From assembly GCF_001639745.1 (NCBI RefSeq), contig NZ_LTAX01000028.1, positions 1 to 37,296 of the forward strand: a DNA stretch of 37,296 bases. The letters run 5' to 3'. The position numbers and the translations under genes are program-made. This DNA is from Marinomonas gallaica. Lineage in GTDB: Bacteria > Pseudomonadota > Gammaproteobacteria > Pseudomonadales > Marinomonadaceae. The notes beneath the pieces were generated by a model. That model made no database searches, had not been told where the DNA came from, and saw nothing but the letters and a program-made list of their open reading frames with translations. This document shows, in pieces, positions 9,158 to 27,131 of the stretch; within the stretch, counting starts at the first letter, position 1, and each line of letters opens with the position of its first letter.

Positions 9158-9349
9158 TTAGTTACCTGCCTTATCATTTAGCACGGTTTTAACACGTGCG
9201 ATATTGCGGCGAACTTGCGAGAGCAAATGAGTTTGAGCCAACTGACCAGTGGCCTTCTGCATGCGCAGTGTAAATTGCTCACGTAGCAGTTCGATCAAGG
9301 TCTGCTGTAGCTCAGCTACAGACTTTTCTTGCAATTCTTTTGCTTTCAT
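9158..9349 (-). CDS. rpmC: 50S ribosomal protein L29
   Basis: L29 is a two-helix protein at the tunnel exit and part of the docking site for trigger factor and SRP. The 63-residue sequence starts [16 protein letters not shown] and carries the signature [20 protein letters not shown]. Its ATG directly abuts the rplP stop. Confidence 0.98.
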   Translation of the reverse strand: MKAKELQEKSVAELQQTLIELLREQFTLRMQKATGQLAQTHLLSQVRRNIARVKTVLNDKAGN

Positions 9350-9763
9350 CTACATCACCGTACGCGTTACGAAAGTTGTGGATAGAGGAAGCTTAGCCGC
9401 CGCTAGCGCAAACGCTTCGCGTGCTAGAGACTCAGATACGCCCTCAACTTCATAAAGCATCTTGCCTGGTTGGATTTGAGCCACCCAGTATTCTACGCTA
9501 CCTTTACCTTTACCCTGACGCACTTCTAGAGGCTTCTGAGTAATCGGCTTGTCTGGGAATACACGGATCCAAATTTTGCCGCCACGTTTGATGTGACGAG
9601 TCATTGCACGACGCGCCGCTTCAATTTGACGAGCAGTAAGACGACCACGTTCAGTCGACTTCAATCCGAATTCACCAAAGCTAACTTGGTTTCCGCGAAG
9701 TGCTAGACCGCGGTTACGGCCCTTTTGCATCTTACGGAACTTAGTACGTTTCGGCTGTAACAT
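9350..9763 (-). CDS. rplP: 50S ribosomal protein L16
   Basis: L16 organises the A-tRNA site next to the peptidyl transferase centre. The 137-residue product starts [19 protein letters not shown] and has the conserved [20 protein letters not shown] (about 54-73) and [12 protein letters not shown] loop. Its order between rpsC and rpmC is standard. Confidence 0.99.
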   Translation of the reverse strand: MLQPKRTKFRKMQKGRNRGLALRGNQVSFGEFGLKSTERGRLTARQIEAARRAMTRHIKRGGKIWIRVFPDKPITQKPLEVRQGKGKGSVEYWVAQIQPGKMLYEVEGVSESLAREAFALAAAKLPLSTTFVTRTVM

Positions 9764-9773
9764 TTACTACCCC

Positions 9774-10454
9774 CTACTTAGACTTCTTCTTCTGTGCGCC
9801 TTTGTCAGCTCGCACTTGTTCAATACCGCCCAAGATTTCGCCTTTGAAGATCCACACTTTAACACCAATGATGCCGTAAGTAGTGTTTGCTTCATAAGTA
9901 GCGTAGTCAATGTCAGCACGTAGAGTGTGTAGAGGCACACGACCTTCACGGTACCACTCTGCACGAGCAATTTCCGCTCCGCCTAGACGACCACTTACCT
10001 GAACCTTGATACCTTTCGCACCAGCACGCATTGCATTTTGCACTGCACGCTTCATAGCACGACGGAACATAACACGACGCTCAAGTTGACCCGCAATGTT
10101 TTGCGCGACCAATTTAGAGTCTAGTTCTGGCTTACGAATTTCTTCGATGTTGATGTGAACTGGAACACCCATCATTGCTGATACAGCGTTACGTAGTTTT
10201 TCAACATCTTCGCCTTTCTTACCAATCACGATGCCTGGACGGGCAGTGTGAATTGTAATACGAGCAGTCTGTGCAGGACGCTGGATCTCGATGCGAGACA
10301 CAGAAGCCTGAACAAGTTTCTCTTCAAGGAACTTACGAACCTGAAGATCGTTTAATAGTTGCTTAGAGTAGTTTTGGTTGTTCGCATACCAAGTAGAAGT
10401 ATGGTCTTTAACTATCCCTAGGCGAATTCCGGTTGGATGAACCTTCTGACCCAT
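9774..10454 (-). CDS. rpsC: 30S ribosomal protein S3
   Basis: S3 forms the mRNA entry channel with S4 and S5. The 226-residue protein has the N-terminal KH domain with the GXXG-type loop in [14 protein letters not shown], and the C-terminal domain with [20 protein letters not shown]. The start [14 protein letters not shown] is typical. It lies ten bases before rplP. Confidence 0.99.
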   Translation of the reverse strand: MGQKVHPTGIRLGIVKDHTSTWYANNQNYSKQLLNDLQVRKFLEEKLVQASVSRIEIQRPAQTARITIHTARPGIVIGKKGEDVEKLRNAVSAMMGVPVHINIEEIRKPELDSKLVAQNIAGQLERRVMFRRAMKRAVQNAMRAGAKGIKVQVSGRLGGAEIARAEWYREGRVPLHTLRADIDYATYEANTTYGIIGVKVWIFKGEILGGIEQVRADKGAQKKKSK

Positions 10455-10468
10455 TGGGTTTCTCCTAA

Positions 10469-10801
10469 TTAGTCAGCGACTTTAACTGTAATATGGCAAC
10501 CGCGTTTTAGAATACGGTCAGCACGGCCTTTGGCACGTGGCATGATACGTTTCAGAGTCATAGCCTCATCAACGTAAGCCGTAGAAACACGCAAGTCATC
10601 TACATCAGCACCTTCGTTATGCTCAGCGTTAGCTATCGCAGACTCTAGTACTTTCTTGACAATTACTGCCGCCTTTTTAGGACTGAACGTTAAAATGTTC
10701 AGTGCTTCGCTAACAGATTTGCCGCGGATTTGATCTATAACCAAACGGGCCTTCTGCGCTGAGAGGCGAGCACCCTTCAATGAAGCGCTTACTTCACTCA
10801 T
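10469..10801 (-). CDS. rplV: 50S ribosomal protein L22
   Basis: L22 lines the peptide exit tunnel, and its beta hairpin contacts the macrolide region. The 110-residue product contains the hairpin segment [19 protein letters not shown] near the C-terminus without an evident deletion. It lies between rpsS and rpsC as usual. Confidence 0.99.
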   Translation of the reverse strand: MSEVSASLKGARLSAQKARLVIDQIRGKSVSEALNILTFSPKKAAVIVKKVLESAIANAEHNEGADVDDLRVSTAYVDEAMTLKRIMPRAKGRADRILKRGCHITVKVAD

Positions 10802-10815
10802 GTTAATACCCCTTA

Positions 10816-11091
10816 TTACCGTTTGGCTTTCTTGTCCGCAGCATGACCCTTGTAAGTACGGGTCGGAGCGAACTCACCCAATTTATGACCGACCATGTCT
10901 TCAGATACTAGAACTGGGACATGCTGGCGACCATTATGGACAGCGATAGTCAACCCTACAAATTCAGGGAAGATAGTAGAACGGCGCGACCAAGTTTTAA
11001 TTGGACGACGGTCTTTCTTTTCTACCGCAGCCTCTACCTTTTTCAACAAATGAAGGTCGATAAAAGGACCTTTTTTTAGTGAACGTGGCAC
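10816..11091 (-). CDS. rpsS: 30S ribosomal protein S19
   Basis: S19 pairs with S13 in the 30S head. The 91 residues begin [18 protein letters not shown] and contain the signature [20 protein letters not shown] and the basic tail. Gap to rplB is 15 bases. Confidence 0.99.
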   Translation of the reverse strand: MPRSLKKGPFIDLHLLKKVEAAVEKKDRRPIKTWSRRSTIFPEFVGLTIAVHNGRQHVPVLVSEDMVGHKLGEFAPTRTYKGHAADKKAKR

Positions 11092-11106
11092 AGTCGTTTC
11101 CTCTTA

Positions 11107-11931
11107 TTACTTAGTACGACGTCGTACAATAAGTTTATCAGTACGCTTGTTCTTACGAGTTTTGTAACCTTTCGTAGGAACACCCCAAGGTGTAACTGGG
11201 TGACGACCACCAGAGCTACGACCTTCACCACCACCATGCGGGTGATCCACAGGGTTCATTGCCGCACCTCGAACTGTAGGACGAACACCACGCCAGCGCT
11301 TAGCACCAGCTTTACCAAGAACACGTAGAGTGTGCTCAGAGTTAGATACTTCACCTAGAGTTGCACGACACTCAGTTAGAACTTTACGCATTTCACCAGA
11401 ACGTAGGCGAAGAGTAACGTAACGACCTTCACGAGCAACAAGCTGAGCAGAAGCACCAGCAGAACGTGCAACTTGTGCACCTTTACCTGGCTTAAGCTCG
11501 ATACAGTGAACAACACTACCTACAGGTATATTTTGCAGAGGCAAAGTATTACCCGCTTTAATAGGAGCACTTGCACCGTTAGAAACAACAGTACCAGCTT
11601 CCATACCTTTGGAAGCGATAATGTAACGACGCTCACCATCAGCATATTTTACTAGTGCAATGTTTGCAGAACGGTTTGGATCATATTCCAAACGTTCAAC
11701 TACCGCTGGGATACCATCTTTGTTACGACGGAAATCTACGATACGGTAATGTTGCTTATGACCACCACCTACGTGACGCGTAGTGATGCGTCCGTTGTTG
11801 TTACGGCCACCAGACTTGCTTTTTTTGTCAAGTAAAGGAGCGTATGGCGCACCTTTATGCAAGTCAGTGTTAACAACCTTAACAACGTGACGACGGCCTG
11901 CAGACGTTGGCTTACATTTTACAACAGCCAT
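11107..11931 (-). CDS. rplB: 50S ribosomal protein L2
   Basis: L2 is needed for subunit association and peptidyl transferase activity. The 274-residue protein has the OB-fold and SH3-like domains. The C-terminal [14 protein letters not shown] signature (about 223-236) includes the histidine implicated in activity. The start [19 protein letters not shown] is typical. Confidence 0.99.
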   Translation of the reverse strand: MAVVKCKPTSAGRRHVVKVVNTDLHKGAPYAPLLDKKSKSGGRNNNGRITTRHVGGGHKQHYRIVDFRRNKDGIPAVVERLEYDPNRSANIALVKYADGERRYIIASKGMEAGTVVSNGASAPIKAGNTLPLQNIPVGSVVHCIELKPGKGAQVARSAGASAQLVAREGRYVTLRLRSGEMRKVLTECRATLGEVSNSEHTLRVLGKAGAKRWRGVRPTVRGAAMNPVDHPHGGGEGRSSGGRHPVTPWGVPTKGYKTRKNKRTDKLIVRRRTK

Positions 11932-11945
11932 TGACCTATCTCCCC

Positions 11946-12242
11946 TTATTCAGCGCCCAAGAAATCAATTTCTTGGCCTTCCGCCAAACGAACGTACGCT
12001 TTTTTCACGTCGTTACGCTTGCCTAGACCACGAGCTGTACGTTTAGTTTTACCATTCTGGTTCAACGTGCGAACAGACTCTACTTTGACTTCAAACAACG
12101 CTTCGATTGCTTGTTTAATCTCTGGTTTCGTCGCATTGTTTACAACGCGGAATACATACTGACCGTTACCTTCGGCAACGATAGTCGCTTTCTCAGAGAT
12201 GTGTGGACCTAACAATACTTTATAAATGCGTTCGCCGATCAT
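11946..12242 (-). CDS. rplW: 50S ribosomal protein L23
   Basis: L23 is the main tunnel-exit docking protein for trigger factor and SRP. The 98-residue product starts [20 protein letters not shown] and has the internal [24 protein letters not shown] segment. Its ATG overlaps the rplD stop by four bases (ATGA), a sign of translational coupling. Confidence 0.99.
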   Translation of the reverse strand: MIGERIYKVLLGPHISEKATIVAEGNGQYVFRVVNNATKPEIKQAIEALFEVKVESVRTLNQNGKTKRTARGLGKRNDVKKAYVRLAEGQEIDFLGAE

Positions 12243-12844
12243 GCTAGTGCCTCCTCAACTTGTTTCAGAGCACCAACTGTCAACAACACTTTGTCGTATG
12301 CGATCAAGCTAACAGGGTCAATAGACGCTGCATCACGAACGTCAACGTTCGGAATGTTACGCGCAGCTAGGAACAGATTACTGTCTAGCTCTTGCGCAAC
12401 TACAAGCGCGTTTTCAACATTCAATTCAGCCATTTTAGCTTTGAACAGCTTAGTTTTTGGAGCTTCGATAGAAAGCTCTTCAACTACTACAAGACGATCT
12501 TGACGAGCAAGCTCAGACCAGATGGTGCGCATTGCTGCACGGTACATCTTCTTGTTTACTTTCTGAGAGTGATCTTGGTTTTTCGCAGCGAACGTTACGC
12601 CACCAGAACGCCATAGAGGACTACGGATCGTACCAGCACGCGCACGGCCAGAACCTTTTTGTTTCCAAGGTTTGCGACCACCACCAGCTACTTCAGAGCG
12701 AGTTTTCTGTGCACGAGTACCTTGACGAGCACCAGCCAGGTAAGAAGTAACAACCTGGTGAACTAGCGCTTCGTTGTATTCACGTGCGAAGGTTACGTCA
12801 GAAACTTCTACAGTTCCCTCAGCACCTGTTAGATTCAAGTTCAT
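12239..12844 (-). CDS. rplD: 50S ribosomal protein L4
   Basis: L4 lines the exit tunnel. In E. coli it also represses the S10 operon by attenuation and translation control in the rpsJ leader. The 201-residue protein has the tunnel loop [19 protein letters not shown] (about 58-76) and the [17 protein letters not shown] helix. Whether it regulates here is unknown, since the rpsJ leader is short while the rpsJ-rplC gap is long and structured. Confidence 0.99.
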   Translation of the reverse strand: MNLNLTGAEGTVEVSDVTFAREYNEALVHQVVTSYLAGARQGTRAQKTRSEVAGGGRKPWKQKGSGRARAGTIRSPLWRSGGVTFAAKNQDHSQKVNKKMYRAAMRTIWSELARQDRLVVVEELSIEAPKTKLFKAKMAELNVENALVVAQELDSNLFLAARNIPNVDVRDAASIDPVSLIAYDKVLLTVGALKQVEEALA

Positions 12845-12854
12845 TGTCTACCCC

Positions 12855-13493
12855 TTAGCGAGCTTTAACTGCTGGTTGAACGATTACGTCACCATTAACA
12901 GCGCCAGGAACCGCACCTTTTACAAGGATAAGGTTACGCTCAGCATCAACGCGAACAACTTCAAGAGATTGAGTCGTTACTTGAGCTGCGCCCATGTGAC
13001 CAGCCATCTTTTTGCCTTTCCAAACACGACCAGGTGTTTGACATTGACCGATGGAACCAGGAGCACGGTGAGACAATGAGTTACCGTGAGTAGCATCTTG
13101 CATGCTAAAGTTGTGACGCTTAATTGCACCTTGGAAGCCTTTACCTTTAGATTGACCAATTACGTCAACTTTAGTTACAGCTTCGAAATCCGCAACAGTT
13201 AGCTCATCACCAACATTGATTTCTTTTTCGTCACCAGAAAGGCGGAACTCCCACAAACCACGACCCGCTTCAACGTTCGCTTTTGCATAATGTCCTGCAG
13301 CAGCTTTGTTTACACGGCTTGCACGGCGAGTACCTACAGTAACTTGAACAGCTGAGTAGCCATCAGTTTCTGAGTCTTTCACCTGCGTTACACGGTTCGG
13401 TTCGACCTCGATAACGGTTACTGGCACGGATACACCATCTTCGTTGAAGATACGTGTCATTCCGGCTTTACGTCCGACTAATTGAATAGCCAT
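12855..13493 (-). CDS. rplC: 50S ribosomal protein L3
   Basis: L3 reaches toward the peptidyl transferase centre and is an early assembly protein. I use the ATG at 13493 (212 residues, [16 protein letters not shown]), with GAGG seven bases upstream; an upstream TTG four codons earlier lacks a ribosome-binding site. The conserved [20 protein letters not shown] contains the glutamine methylated by PrmB in E. coli. It is preceded by an unusual 127-base structured gap after rpsJ. Confidence 0.97.
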   Translation of the reverse strand: MAIQLVGRKAGMTRIFNEDGVSVPVTVIEVEPNRVTQVKDSETDGYSAVQVTVGTRRASRVNKAAAGHYAKANVEAGRGLWEFRLSGDEKEINVGDELTVADFEAVTKVDVIGQSKGKGFQGAIKRHNFSMQDATHGNSLSHRAPGSIGQCQTPGRVWKGKKMAGHMGAAQVTTQSLEVVRVDAERNLILVKGAVPGAVNGDVIVQPAVKAR

Positions 13494-13542
13494 TTTATAC
13501 CTCAATTGCCAGTTGTGTACGGGGCTATCACCCGCTACGGCT

Positions 13543-13562
13543 GATCATTCCAGATCATTCCA
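13543..13562. repeat. Perfect 10-base tandem repeat
   Basis: GATCATTCCA occurs twice in direct succession (13543-13552 and 13553-13562) in the spacer between rpsJ and rplC. It is a clean duplication next to two hairpins. It could be a slippage product or a two-site protein or RNA recognition element. Confidence 0.85.
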
Positions 13563-13567
13563 CTATT

Positions 13568-13603
13568 GTGCTTAGGCCAACAGATACCTGTTGGTTATCG
13601 CAC
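13568..13603 (-). repeat. Hairpin in the rpsJ-rplC spacer
   Basis: CCAACAG (13577-13583) pairs perfectly with CTGTTGG (13588-13594) around four bases. An outer GTGC/GCAC pair (13568-13571 with 13600-13603) can extend it after an internal loop. No T run follows. A third hairpin of seven perfect pairs (13612-13618 with 13625-13631) spans the rpsJ stop codon. Confidence 0.65.
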
Positions 13604-13620
13604 CCCTAAACCTTTGGGAA

Positions 13621-13932
13621 TTAACCCAAAGAAATTTGTACTTCCACGCCTGCCGCAAGGTCTAGCTTCATTAGAGCGTCAACTGTTTTTTCAGTTGGCT
13701 CAACGATGTCTAGAACACGTTTGTGAGTACGGATTTCGTATTGGTCACGTGCATCTTTGTTCACGTGAGGAGAAATCAGTACTGTGTAACGTTCTTTGCG
13801 AGTAGGAAGCGGAATCGGACCACGTACTTGAGCGCCTGTGCGCTTAGCAGTGTCCACAATCTCTTGCGTTGAAGCATCAATCAAACGGTGATCGAAAGCT
13901 TTCAAACGAATACGGATCTTTTGGCTTTGCAT
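13621..13932 (-). CDS. rpsJ: 30S ribosomal protein S10 (NusE)
   Basis: S10 is a 30S head protein and, as NusE, a transcription antitermination partner of NusB and NusG. I use the ATG at 13932, giving 103 residues starting [23 protein letters not shown] lies just upstream. A TTG four codons earlier is unlikely. The long loop with [19 protein letters not shown] is present. It is the first gene of the S10 operon, with a strong promoter at 14009-14037. Confidence 0.98.
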   Translation of the reverse strand: MQSQKIRIRLKAFDHRLIDASTQEIVDTAKRTGAQVRGPIPLPTRKERYTVLISPHVNKDARDQYEIRTHKRVLDIVEPTEKTVDALMKLDLAAGVEVQISLG

Positions 13933-14002
13933 TTCCAACTCCAAATACTATGTTCAGATAAGTCATCTGTACAGAATTTGACTTACCATCCTTATTTAAG
14001 GA
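13933..14002 (-). promoter_or_regulatory. S10 operon leader with two hairpins
   Basis: About 70 bases lie between the predicted start and rpsJ. The first hairpin has TCCTT/AAGGA around four bases (about 13990-14003). The second pairs TAAGTCA with TGACTTA and contains an inner TCTG-TA-CAGA stem (about 13957-13985). In E. coli the S10 leader is about 170 bases and binds L4; this one is much shorter and has no T run, so attenuation of that type is not evident. Confidence 0.55.
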
Positions 14003-14008
14003 CGGCGA

Positions 14009-14037
14009 ATGTTAGCCGTTTAAAAATTGGTTGTCAA
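14009..14037 (-). promoter_or_regulatory. rpsJ: S10 operon promoter (sigma70-like)
   Basis: On the minus strand, a consensus TTGACA (14032-14037) and TAACAT (14009-14014) are 17 bases apart. The promoter lies just after the tuf terminator and 77 bases before rpsJ. A perfect 9-base inverted repeat is centred on the -35 box. Confidence 0.85.
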
Positions 14038-14048
14038 GTAACCAATTT
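14024..14048. repeat. 9-base inverted repeat over the S10 -35 box
   Basis: AAATTGGTT (14024-14032) and AACCAATTT (14040-14048) are perfect inverted copies separated by seven bases that hold most of the TTGACA element. This layout resembles an operator for a dimeric DNA-binding protein, but no regulator is identified. Confidence 0.75.
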
Positions 14049-14063
14049 GAAAACAGCACCTAT

Positions 14064-14095
14064 AAAAAAAGGCCGCCCTGTAGAGCGACCTTTTT
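14064..14095 (-). terminator. Terminator after tuf
   Basis: On the minus strand a GC-rich stem (66-76 with 85-95 in the 140xx range, 11 pairs including one G-U) is followed by seven T. It separates the str operon from the S10 promoter. Confidence 0.9.
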
Positions 14096-14128
14096 ATGCA
14101 GCTATAAATAAATTAAGCGAAGCTTGAA

Positions 14129-15352
14129 TTATTTAAGAACTTTAGCAACAACACCAGCACCTACTGTACGACCACCTTCACGGATCGCGAAACGTAGACC
14201 TTCGTCCATCGCGATTGGGTGAATTAGAGATACAGTCATCTGGATGTTATCACCAGGCATTACCATTTCTACGCCTTCTGGAAGCTCACAAGCACCAGTT
14301 ACGTCAGTTGTACGGAAGTAGAACTGTGGACGGTAGCCTTTGAAGAATGGTGTGTGACGACCACCTTCATCTTTAGACAGAACGTATACTTCTGCTTCGA
14401 AATCAGTGTGTGGGTTAATAGAACCAGGCTTAGCTAGTACTTGACCACGCTGAACGTCATCACGCTTAGTACCACGTAGTAGTACACCACAGTTCTCACC
14501 AGCACGACCTTCGTCTAGAAGCTTACGGAACATCTCAACGCCAGTACAAGTTGTTTTTGTAGTATCTTTGATACCAACGATTTCAACTTCTTCACCAACT
14601 TTAACGATACCACGCTCAACACGGCCTGTTACTACAGTACCACGACCTTGGATAGAGAATACGTCCTCGATAGGCATGATGAATGCACCGTCGATTGCAC
14701 GCTCTGGCTCTGGAATGTAGTTATCTAGAGCTTCAACTAGTTTAGTTACAGCTGTAGTACCCATTTCGTTGTCGTCTTGGCCGTTAAGAGCCATTAGAGC
14801 AGAACCTGGGATGATTGGAGTGTCATCACCTGGGAAGTCGTACTCAGATAGAAGATCACGTAGTTCCATTTCTACAAGCTCTTGCATCTCAGCGTATTCT
14901 TCAGTGTCCGCACCGCCACAGTCTTCAGCTAGAAGGTCTGCTTTGTTTAGGAATACAACGATGTAAGGTACACCTACTTGACGAGAAAGAAGGATGTGCT
15001 CACGAGTTTGAGGCATTGGACCATCAGTCGCACCACAAACAAGGATCGCACCGTCCATTTGAGCAGCACCAGTGATCATGTTTTTAACATAATCGGCGTG
15101 TCCAGGACAGTCTACGTGTGCGTAGTGACGAGTTGGAGAATCGTACTCTACGTGAGACGTTGCGATCGTGATACCACGCTCACGCTCTTCTGGAGCATTA
15201 TCGATACCGTCAAACGCTACTGCTGTACCGCCAAATACTTCAGCACATACGCGAGTAAGTGCTGCTGTTAGGGTAGTTTTACCGTGGTCAACGTGACCGA
15301 TTGTACCAACGTTAACGTGTGGTTTACTACGTTCGAACTTTGCTTTTGCCAT
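14129..15352 (-). CDS. tuf: Elongation factor Tu
   Basis: EF-Tu delivers aminoacyl-tRNA to the ribosome as a GTPase. The 407-residue protein has the P-loop GHVDHGKT (19-26), DCPGH (81-85) and NKAD (136-139, Ala where E. coli has Cys, a common variant). Domains II and III follow to the C-terminal [11 protein letters not shown]. It is about 13 residues longer than E. coli EF-Tu; the extra residues, including a CGGADTEEY segment, directly follow NKAD (about 141-155). It closes the str operon, and no second tuf is in the window. Confidence 0.99.
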   Translation of the reverse strand: MAKAKFERSKPHVNVGTIGHVDHGKTTLTAALTRVCAEVFGGTAVAFDGIDNAPEERERGITIATSHVEYDSPTRHYAHVDCPGHADYVKNMITGAAQMDGAILVCGATDGPMPQTREHILLSRQVGVPYIVVFLNKADLLAEDCGGADTEEYAEMQELVEMELRDLLSEYDFPGDDTPIIPGSALMALNGQDDNEMGTTAVTKLVEALDNYIPEPERAIDGAFIMPIEDVFSIQGRGTVVTGRVERGIVKVGEEVEIVGIKDTTKTTCTGVEMFRKLLDEGRAGENCGVLLRGTKRDDVQRGQVLAKPGSINPHTDFEAEVYVLSKDEGGRHTPFFKGYRPQFYFRTTDVTGACELPEGVEMVMPGDNIQMTVSLIHPIAMDEGLRFAIREGGRTVGAGVVAKVLK

Positions 15353-15393
15353 GATACATACACCTTATGATTAGTAAGTATGATGATTAAATT

Positions 15394-17481
15394 TCAATTT
15401 TTAATGATCGCGTCTGCCACACTAGCTGGCGCTTCAGCGTATTTCAGGAATTCCATTGCATAGCTTGCACGCCCTTGCGACAAACTACGCACATCTGTTG
15501 CATACCCAAACATTTCGCCTAACGGCACTTCTGCTCGAATAATTTTACCAGATACGGAATCTTCCATCCCCTGAACAAGTCCTCGGCGACGATTCAGGTC
15601 TCCCATCACGTCTCCCATGTACTCCTCAGGAGTTACAACTTCTACTTTCATCATGGGCTCAAGAACACAAGGTTCTGCATCTGCAGCACCTTTCTTCAAG
15701 CCTTGAGAAGCTGCAATTTTAAAAGCCATTTCATTAGAGTCAACATCATGGTAAGAACCATCGAACAATACCACTTTCAACCCAAGCAATGGGTAGCCAG
15801 CAATAACACCGTTCTTCATTTGCTCTGAAATGCCTCTTTCGACAGCTGGGATGTATTCCTTAGGAATAGCACCGCCGACAATCTCATTCACAAATTCCAA
15901 ACCCTCTTTATCGGTTGGAATAAGCTTCATGACTACATGACCGTACTGTCCTCGGCCACCTGATTGCCGCACAAATTTGTGGTTAACTTCCACTTCTTTG
16001 CGAATTTTCTCTCGGTAAGATACTTGTGGTTTACCGATATTGGCGTCAACTTTAAATTCACGCTTCATTCGATCCACCAGTATATCTAGGTGAAGCTCAC
16101 CCATACCAGAGATAATGGTTTGACCAGTCTCTTCGTGTGTCTCTACGCGGAAAGAAGGATCTTCCTGCGCAAGCTTACCAAGAGCCACAGCCATTTTATC
16201 TTGATCCGCTTGAGATTTTGGCTCAACAGCGACAGAGATTACAGGCTCAGGGAACTCCATACGTTCGAGAACAACAACATCTTTGCCGTCACACAACGTA
16301 TCCCCTGTTGTCACATCTTTCATACCAATCAAAGCTGCAATATCGCCTGCGCGTACTTCTTTGATTTCTTCACGGTTATTCGCATGCATCTGAACCATAC
16401 GGCCCACACGCTCTTTCTTGTGTTTAACCGAGTTGTACACTGCGTCGCCTGAACTCAGAACGCCAGAGTATACACGTATAAAAGTTAACGTACCCACGAA
16501 CGGATCCGTAGCAATCTTAAATGCTAAGGATGCAAATGGTGCGCTGTCATCCGCTTCACGAGCTACAACGGTCTCAGCATCTTCTAAGGTGCCTTCAATC
16601 GCTTTCACTTCTAATGGCGAAGGTAGATATTCAACAACAGCATCAAGAACTGCCTGCACTCCTTTATTTTTGAATGCAGAACCACAGGTCACTAATACAA
16701 CTTCGTTAGCTAGCGTACGAGCTCGCAACCCTTTCTTGATATCTTCAATAGACAGGTCACCTTCTTCAAGGTACTTATCCATCAATTCTTCATTTGCTTC
16801 CGCGGCGGCCTCGAGCATTTTTTCACGCCACTCTTCAGCAACGTCAACCAAGTCTGCAGGCACATCTTCAAGATCATAGGTCATACCCTGATCTTCTTCG
16901 TTCCACATAATGGCTTTCATACTCAACAAATCAACCACACCAGCGAACTCGTCTTCGGTGCCAATGTTGATTTGAATAGGTACTGCATTTGCGCCCAAAC
17001 GCTCTTCAAGCTGCCCTACGACGCTGAAGTAATCCGCACCTGTACGATCCATCTTATTGACGAACACCATACGAGGCACTTCATATTTGTTTGCTTGACG
17101 CCACACAGTCTCTGTCTGAGGCTGCACACCAGAGGATCCACACAACACCACAACGGCACCATCAAGTACACGCAAAGAACGCTCTACCTCGATAGTAAAG
17201 TCTACGTGCCCTGGGGTATCGATAATATTGATACGGTGCTGATCGAACTGCTGATTCATGCCACTCCAGAAGCAAGTTGTTGCTGCTGAAGTGATCGTGA
17301 TCCCACGCTCTTGCTCCTGCTCCATCCAGTCCATGGTGGCTGCACCATCATGAACTTCACCGATCTTATGAGAAAGACCGGTGTAGAACAGAACACGCTC
17401 AGTAGTTGTCGTCTTACCCGCATCAACGTGCGCACAAATACCAATATTGCGGTAACGATTGATGGGTGTCTTACGTGCCAC
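15394..17481 (-). CDS. fusA: Elongation factor G
   Basis: EF-G is the GTPase that drives translocation and, with RRF, ribosome recycling. The 695-residue product has the P-loop AHVDAGKTT (17-25), DTPGH (88-92) and NKMD (142-145), followed by domains II to V. The C-terminal domain contains [10 protein letters not shown] and ends near [13 protein letters not shown]. It lies between rpsG and tuf (gaps of 18 and 41 bases) as in the usual str operon. Length is slightly below E. coli's 704. Confidence 0.99.
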   Translation of the reverse strand: MARKTPINRYRNIGICAHVDAGKTTTTERVLFYTGLSHKIGEVHDGAATMDWMEQEQERGITITSAATTCFWSGMNQQFDQHRINIIDTPGHVDFTIEVERSLRVLDGAVVVLCGSSGVQPQTETVWRQANKYEVPRMVFVNKMDRTGADYFSVVGQLEERLGANAVPIQINIGTEDEFAGVVDLLSMKAIMWNEEDQGMTYDLEDVPADLVDVAEEWREKMLEAAAEANEELMDKYLEEGDLSIEDIKKGLRARTLANEVVLVTCGSAFKNKGVQAVLDAVVEYLPSPLEVKAIEGTLEDAETVVAREADDSAPFASLAFKIATDPFVGTLTFIRVYSGVLSSGDAVYNSVKHKKERVGRMVQMHANNREEIKEVRAGDIAALIGMKDVTTGDTLCDGKDVVVLERMEFPEPVISVAVEPKSQADQDKMAVALGKLAQEDPSFRVETHEETGQTIISGMGELHLDILVDRMKREFKVDANIGKPQVSYREKIRKEVEVNHKFVRQSGGRGQYGHVVMKLIPTDKEGLEFVNEIVGGAIPKEYIPAVERGISEQMKNGVIAGYPLLGLKVVLFDGSYHDVDSNEMAFKIAASQGLKKGAADAEPCVLEPMMKVEVVTPEEYMGDVMGDLNRRRGLVQGMEDSVSGKIIRAEVPLGEMFGYATDVRSLSQGRASYAMEFLKYAEAPASVADAIIKN

Positions 17482-17499
17482 TTAAGCTTCTCCGGACGA

Positions 17500-17973
17500 T
17501 TAGAAACGGTAGTGAGAGAACGCTTTGTTCGCTTCAGCCATACGGTGAACGTCTTCACGTTTCTTAACAGCTGAACCTTTGTTCTCAGACGCATCTAGAA
17601 TTTCGCCTGCTAGACGTAGTGCCATTGACTTCTCACCACGTTTGCGAGCTGCGTCAACCAACCAACGCATAGATAGCGCTGAGCGACGAGCTGGACGAAC
17701 TTCTACAGGTACTTGGTATGTAGCACCACCAACACGGCGAGATTTAACCTCAACCATTGGCTGGATAGACTCAAGTGCTTTTTCGAAAACCGACATTGGG
17801 TCTTCAGATTTAGTACGCTGCGCTACTGTTTCCAAAGCATTGTAAACGATGCTTTCTGCAACAGATTTCTTACCACTAACCATTACGTGGTTAATGAATT
17901 TAGCAAGCAGTTGGCTTCCGTGTTTAGGATCTGGAAGTATTTCACGCTTTGCGACTACGCGTCTTCTAGGCAT
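17500..17973 (-). CDS. rpsG: 30S ribosomal protein S7
   Basis: S7 nucleates the 30S head and, in E. coli, represses the str operon by binding the rpsL-rpsG intercistronic mRNA. The 157-residue protein begins [20 protein letters not shown] and has the hairpin segment [19 protein letters not shown]. The 96-base gap to rpsL resembles the E. coli layout and contains a hairpin. Confidence 0.99.
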   Translation of the reverse strand: MPRRRVVAKREILPDPKHGSQLLAKFINHVMVSGKKSVAESIVYNALETVAQRTKSEDPMSVFEKALESIQPMVEVKSRRVGGATYQVPVEVRPARRSALSMRWLVDAARKRGEKSMALRLAGEILDASENKGSAVKKREDVHRMAEANKAFSHYRF

Positions 17974-17997
17974 GGGTTATGTCCTCTTCAGGTGAGT

Positions 17998-18019
17998 CCG
18001 AGACCATCTCTGTGCTCGG
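17998..18019 (-). promoter_or_regulatory. Possible S7 operator hairpin (rpsL-rpsG gap)
   Basis: CCGAG (17998-18002) and CTCGG (18015-18019) form a hairpin in the 96-base rpsL-rpsG gap. In E. coli the equivalent gap is the S7 target. The assignment rests on position; I did not match the full S7 site. Confidence 0.35.
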
Positions 18020-18069
18020 CCTTACTGTATTAAAAAATTATGTCTAAACGATTAAAGCAGCTTAATAGC

Positions 18070-18441
<372 letters not shown>

Positions 18442-18466
18442 TTAACAAGCTCCACATCCAAGTCTA

Positions 18467-18483
18467 TTGGCGGAAATCGCCAA
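18467..18483 (-). repeat. Hairpin in the rpsL leader
   Basis: TTGGCG and CGCCAA pair perfectly around five bases, 26 bases before the rpsL start. No T run follows, so a leader or mRNA-stability role is more likely than termination. Confidence 0.5.
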
Positions 18484-18491
18484 AAATAACG

Positions 18492-18514
18492 AGGCGCAAG
18501 TTTAATTTGCGCCT
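18492..18514 (-). terminator. Probable terminator or attenuator after rpoC
   Basis: AGGCGCAA (18492-18499) pairs perfectly with TTGCGCCT (18507-18514) around seven bases. On the minus strand it is followed by CGTTATTTTT, a weak T-rich tail. The loop coincides with the -10 of a candidate rpsL promoter, so the two functions may compete. Confidence 0.5.
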
Positions 18515-18527
18515 ATAAAACAGTCAA
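18499..18527 (-). promoter_or_regulatory. Candidate rpsL (str operon) promoter
   Basis: On the minus strand TTGACT (18522-18527) and TAAACT (18499-18504) are 17 bases apart in the rpoC-rpsL gap. The -35 is close to consensus and the -10 is weaker. Transcription would begin near 18492, leaving a leader of about 50 bases. Confidence 0.45.
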
Positions 18528-18529
18528 TA

Positions 18530-18555
18530 GGGAGGCGAACAAAAATTCACCTCCC
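18530..18555 (-). repeat. Hairpin directly after rpoC
   Basis: GGGAGG and CCTCCC form the outer stem and GAA/TTC an inner one, around a five-A loop, 20 bases after the rpoC stop. No T run follows on the minus strand. It may be a 3'-end protecting or processing hairpin. Confidence 0.55.
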
Positions 18556-18574
18556 ATGCATATATCAACAGTGT

Positions 18575-22792
<4,218 letters not shown>

Positions 22793-22843
22793 TCGTAAGG
22801 CTGGGAAGGCTTACCTTCCCAGCAGGTCAAATGTGATTCGTGC

Positions 22844-26944
<4,101 letters not shown>

Positions 26945-26977
26945 CAGCATTCCCCAGCTTGTGCACATTGACGCAAA

Positions 26978-27059
26978 AGGCCTCTTAATCAGGCCTACCG
27001 AAATCGAGAGATTTATCTCTCAATATAATAATAAATATTTAATCGGGTTTTAGAAACCC
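26978..27059 (-). repeat. Three hairpins between attenuator and rpoB
   Basis: After the rplL terminator come three short stem-loops: GGGTTT/AAACCC (27045-27059), GAGAGA/TCTCTC (27006-27021) and AGGCCT/AGGCCT (26978-26996). In E. coli the same interval contains an RNase III processing site. Here the stems are separate and short, so processing is only a possibility. Confidence 0.6.
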
Positions 27060-27089
27060 AAAAAGGCCGGTGGCAAAATACCACCAGCC
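27060..27089 (-). terminator. Attenuator between rplL and rpoB
   Basis: On the minus strand a nine-pair stem (one G-U) formed by 27065-27073 and 27081-27089 is followed by five U and then GGG. E. coli has a partial terminator here that sets the ratio of L7/L12 to polymerase. The short U run fits partial rather than full termination. Confidence 0.75.
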
Positions 27090-27131
27090 GATCCGACTAG
27101 ATGCCGAACTTTTGAGAAACAAGCAACATTA

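Noticed and set aside
9157..9177. Seven-codon N-terminal extension of rpsQ
   Set aside because: The earlier ATG lies inside rpmC; family length and the AGGT spacing favour the start at 9156.
15353..15393. Looked for a frameshift or extra gene in the fusA-tuf junction and other short gaps
   Set aside because: The gap has only leader sequence; both proteins are full length.
16418..16879. 153-codon plus-strand frame opposite fusA
   Set aside because: Serine/threonine-rich antisense product typical of a shadow frame; fusA is intact on the other strand.
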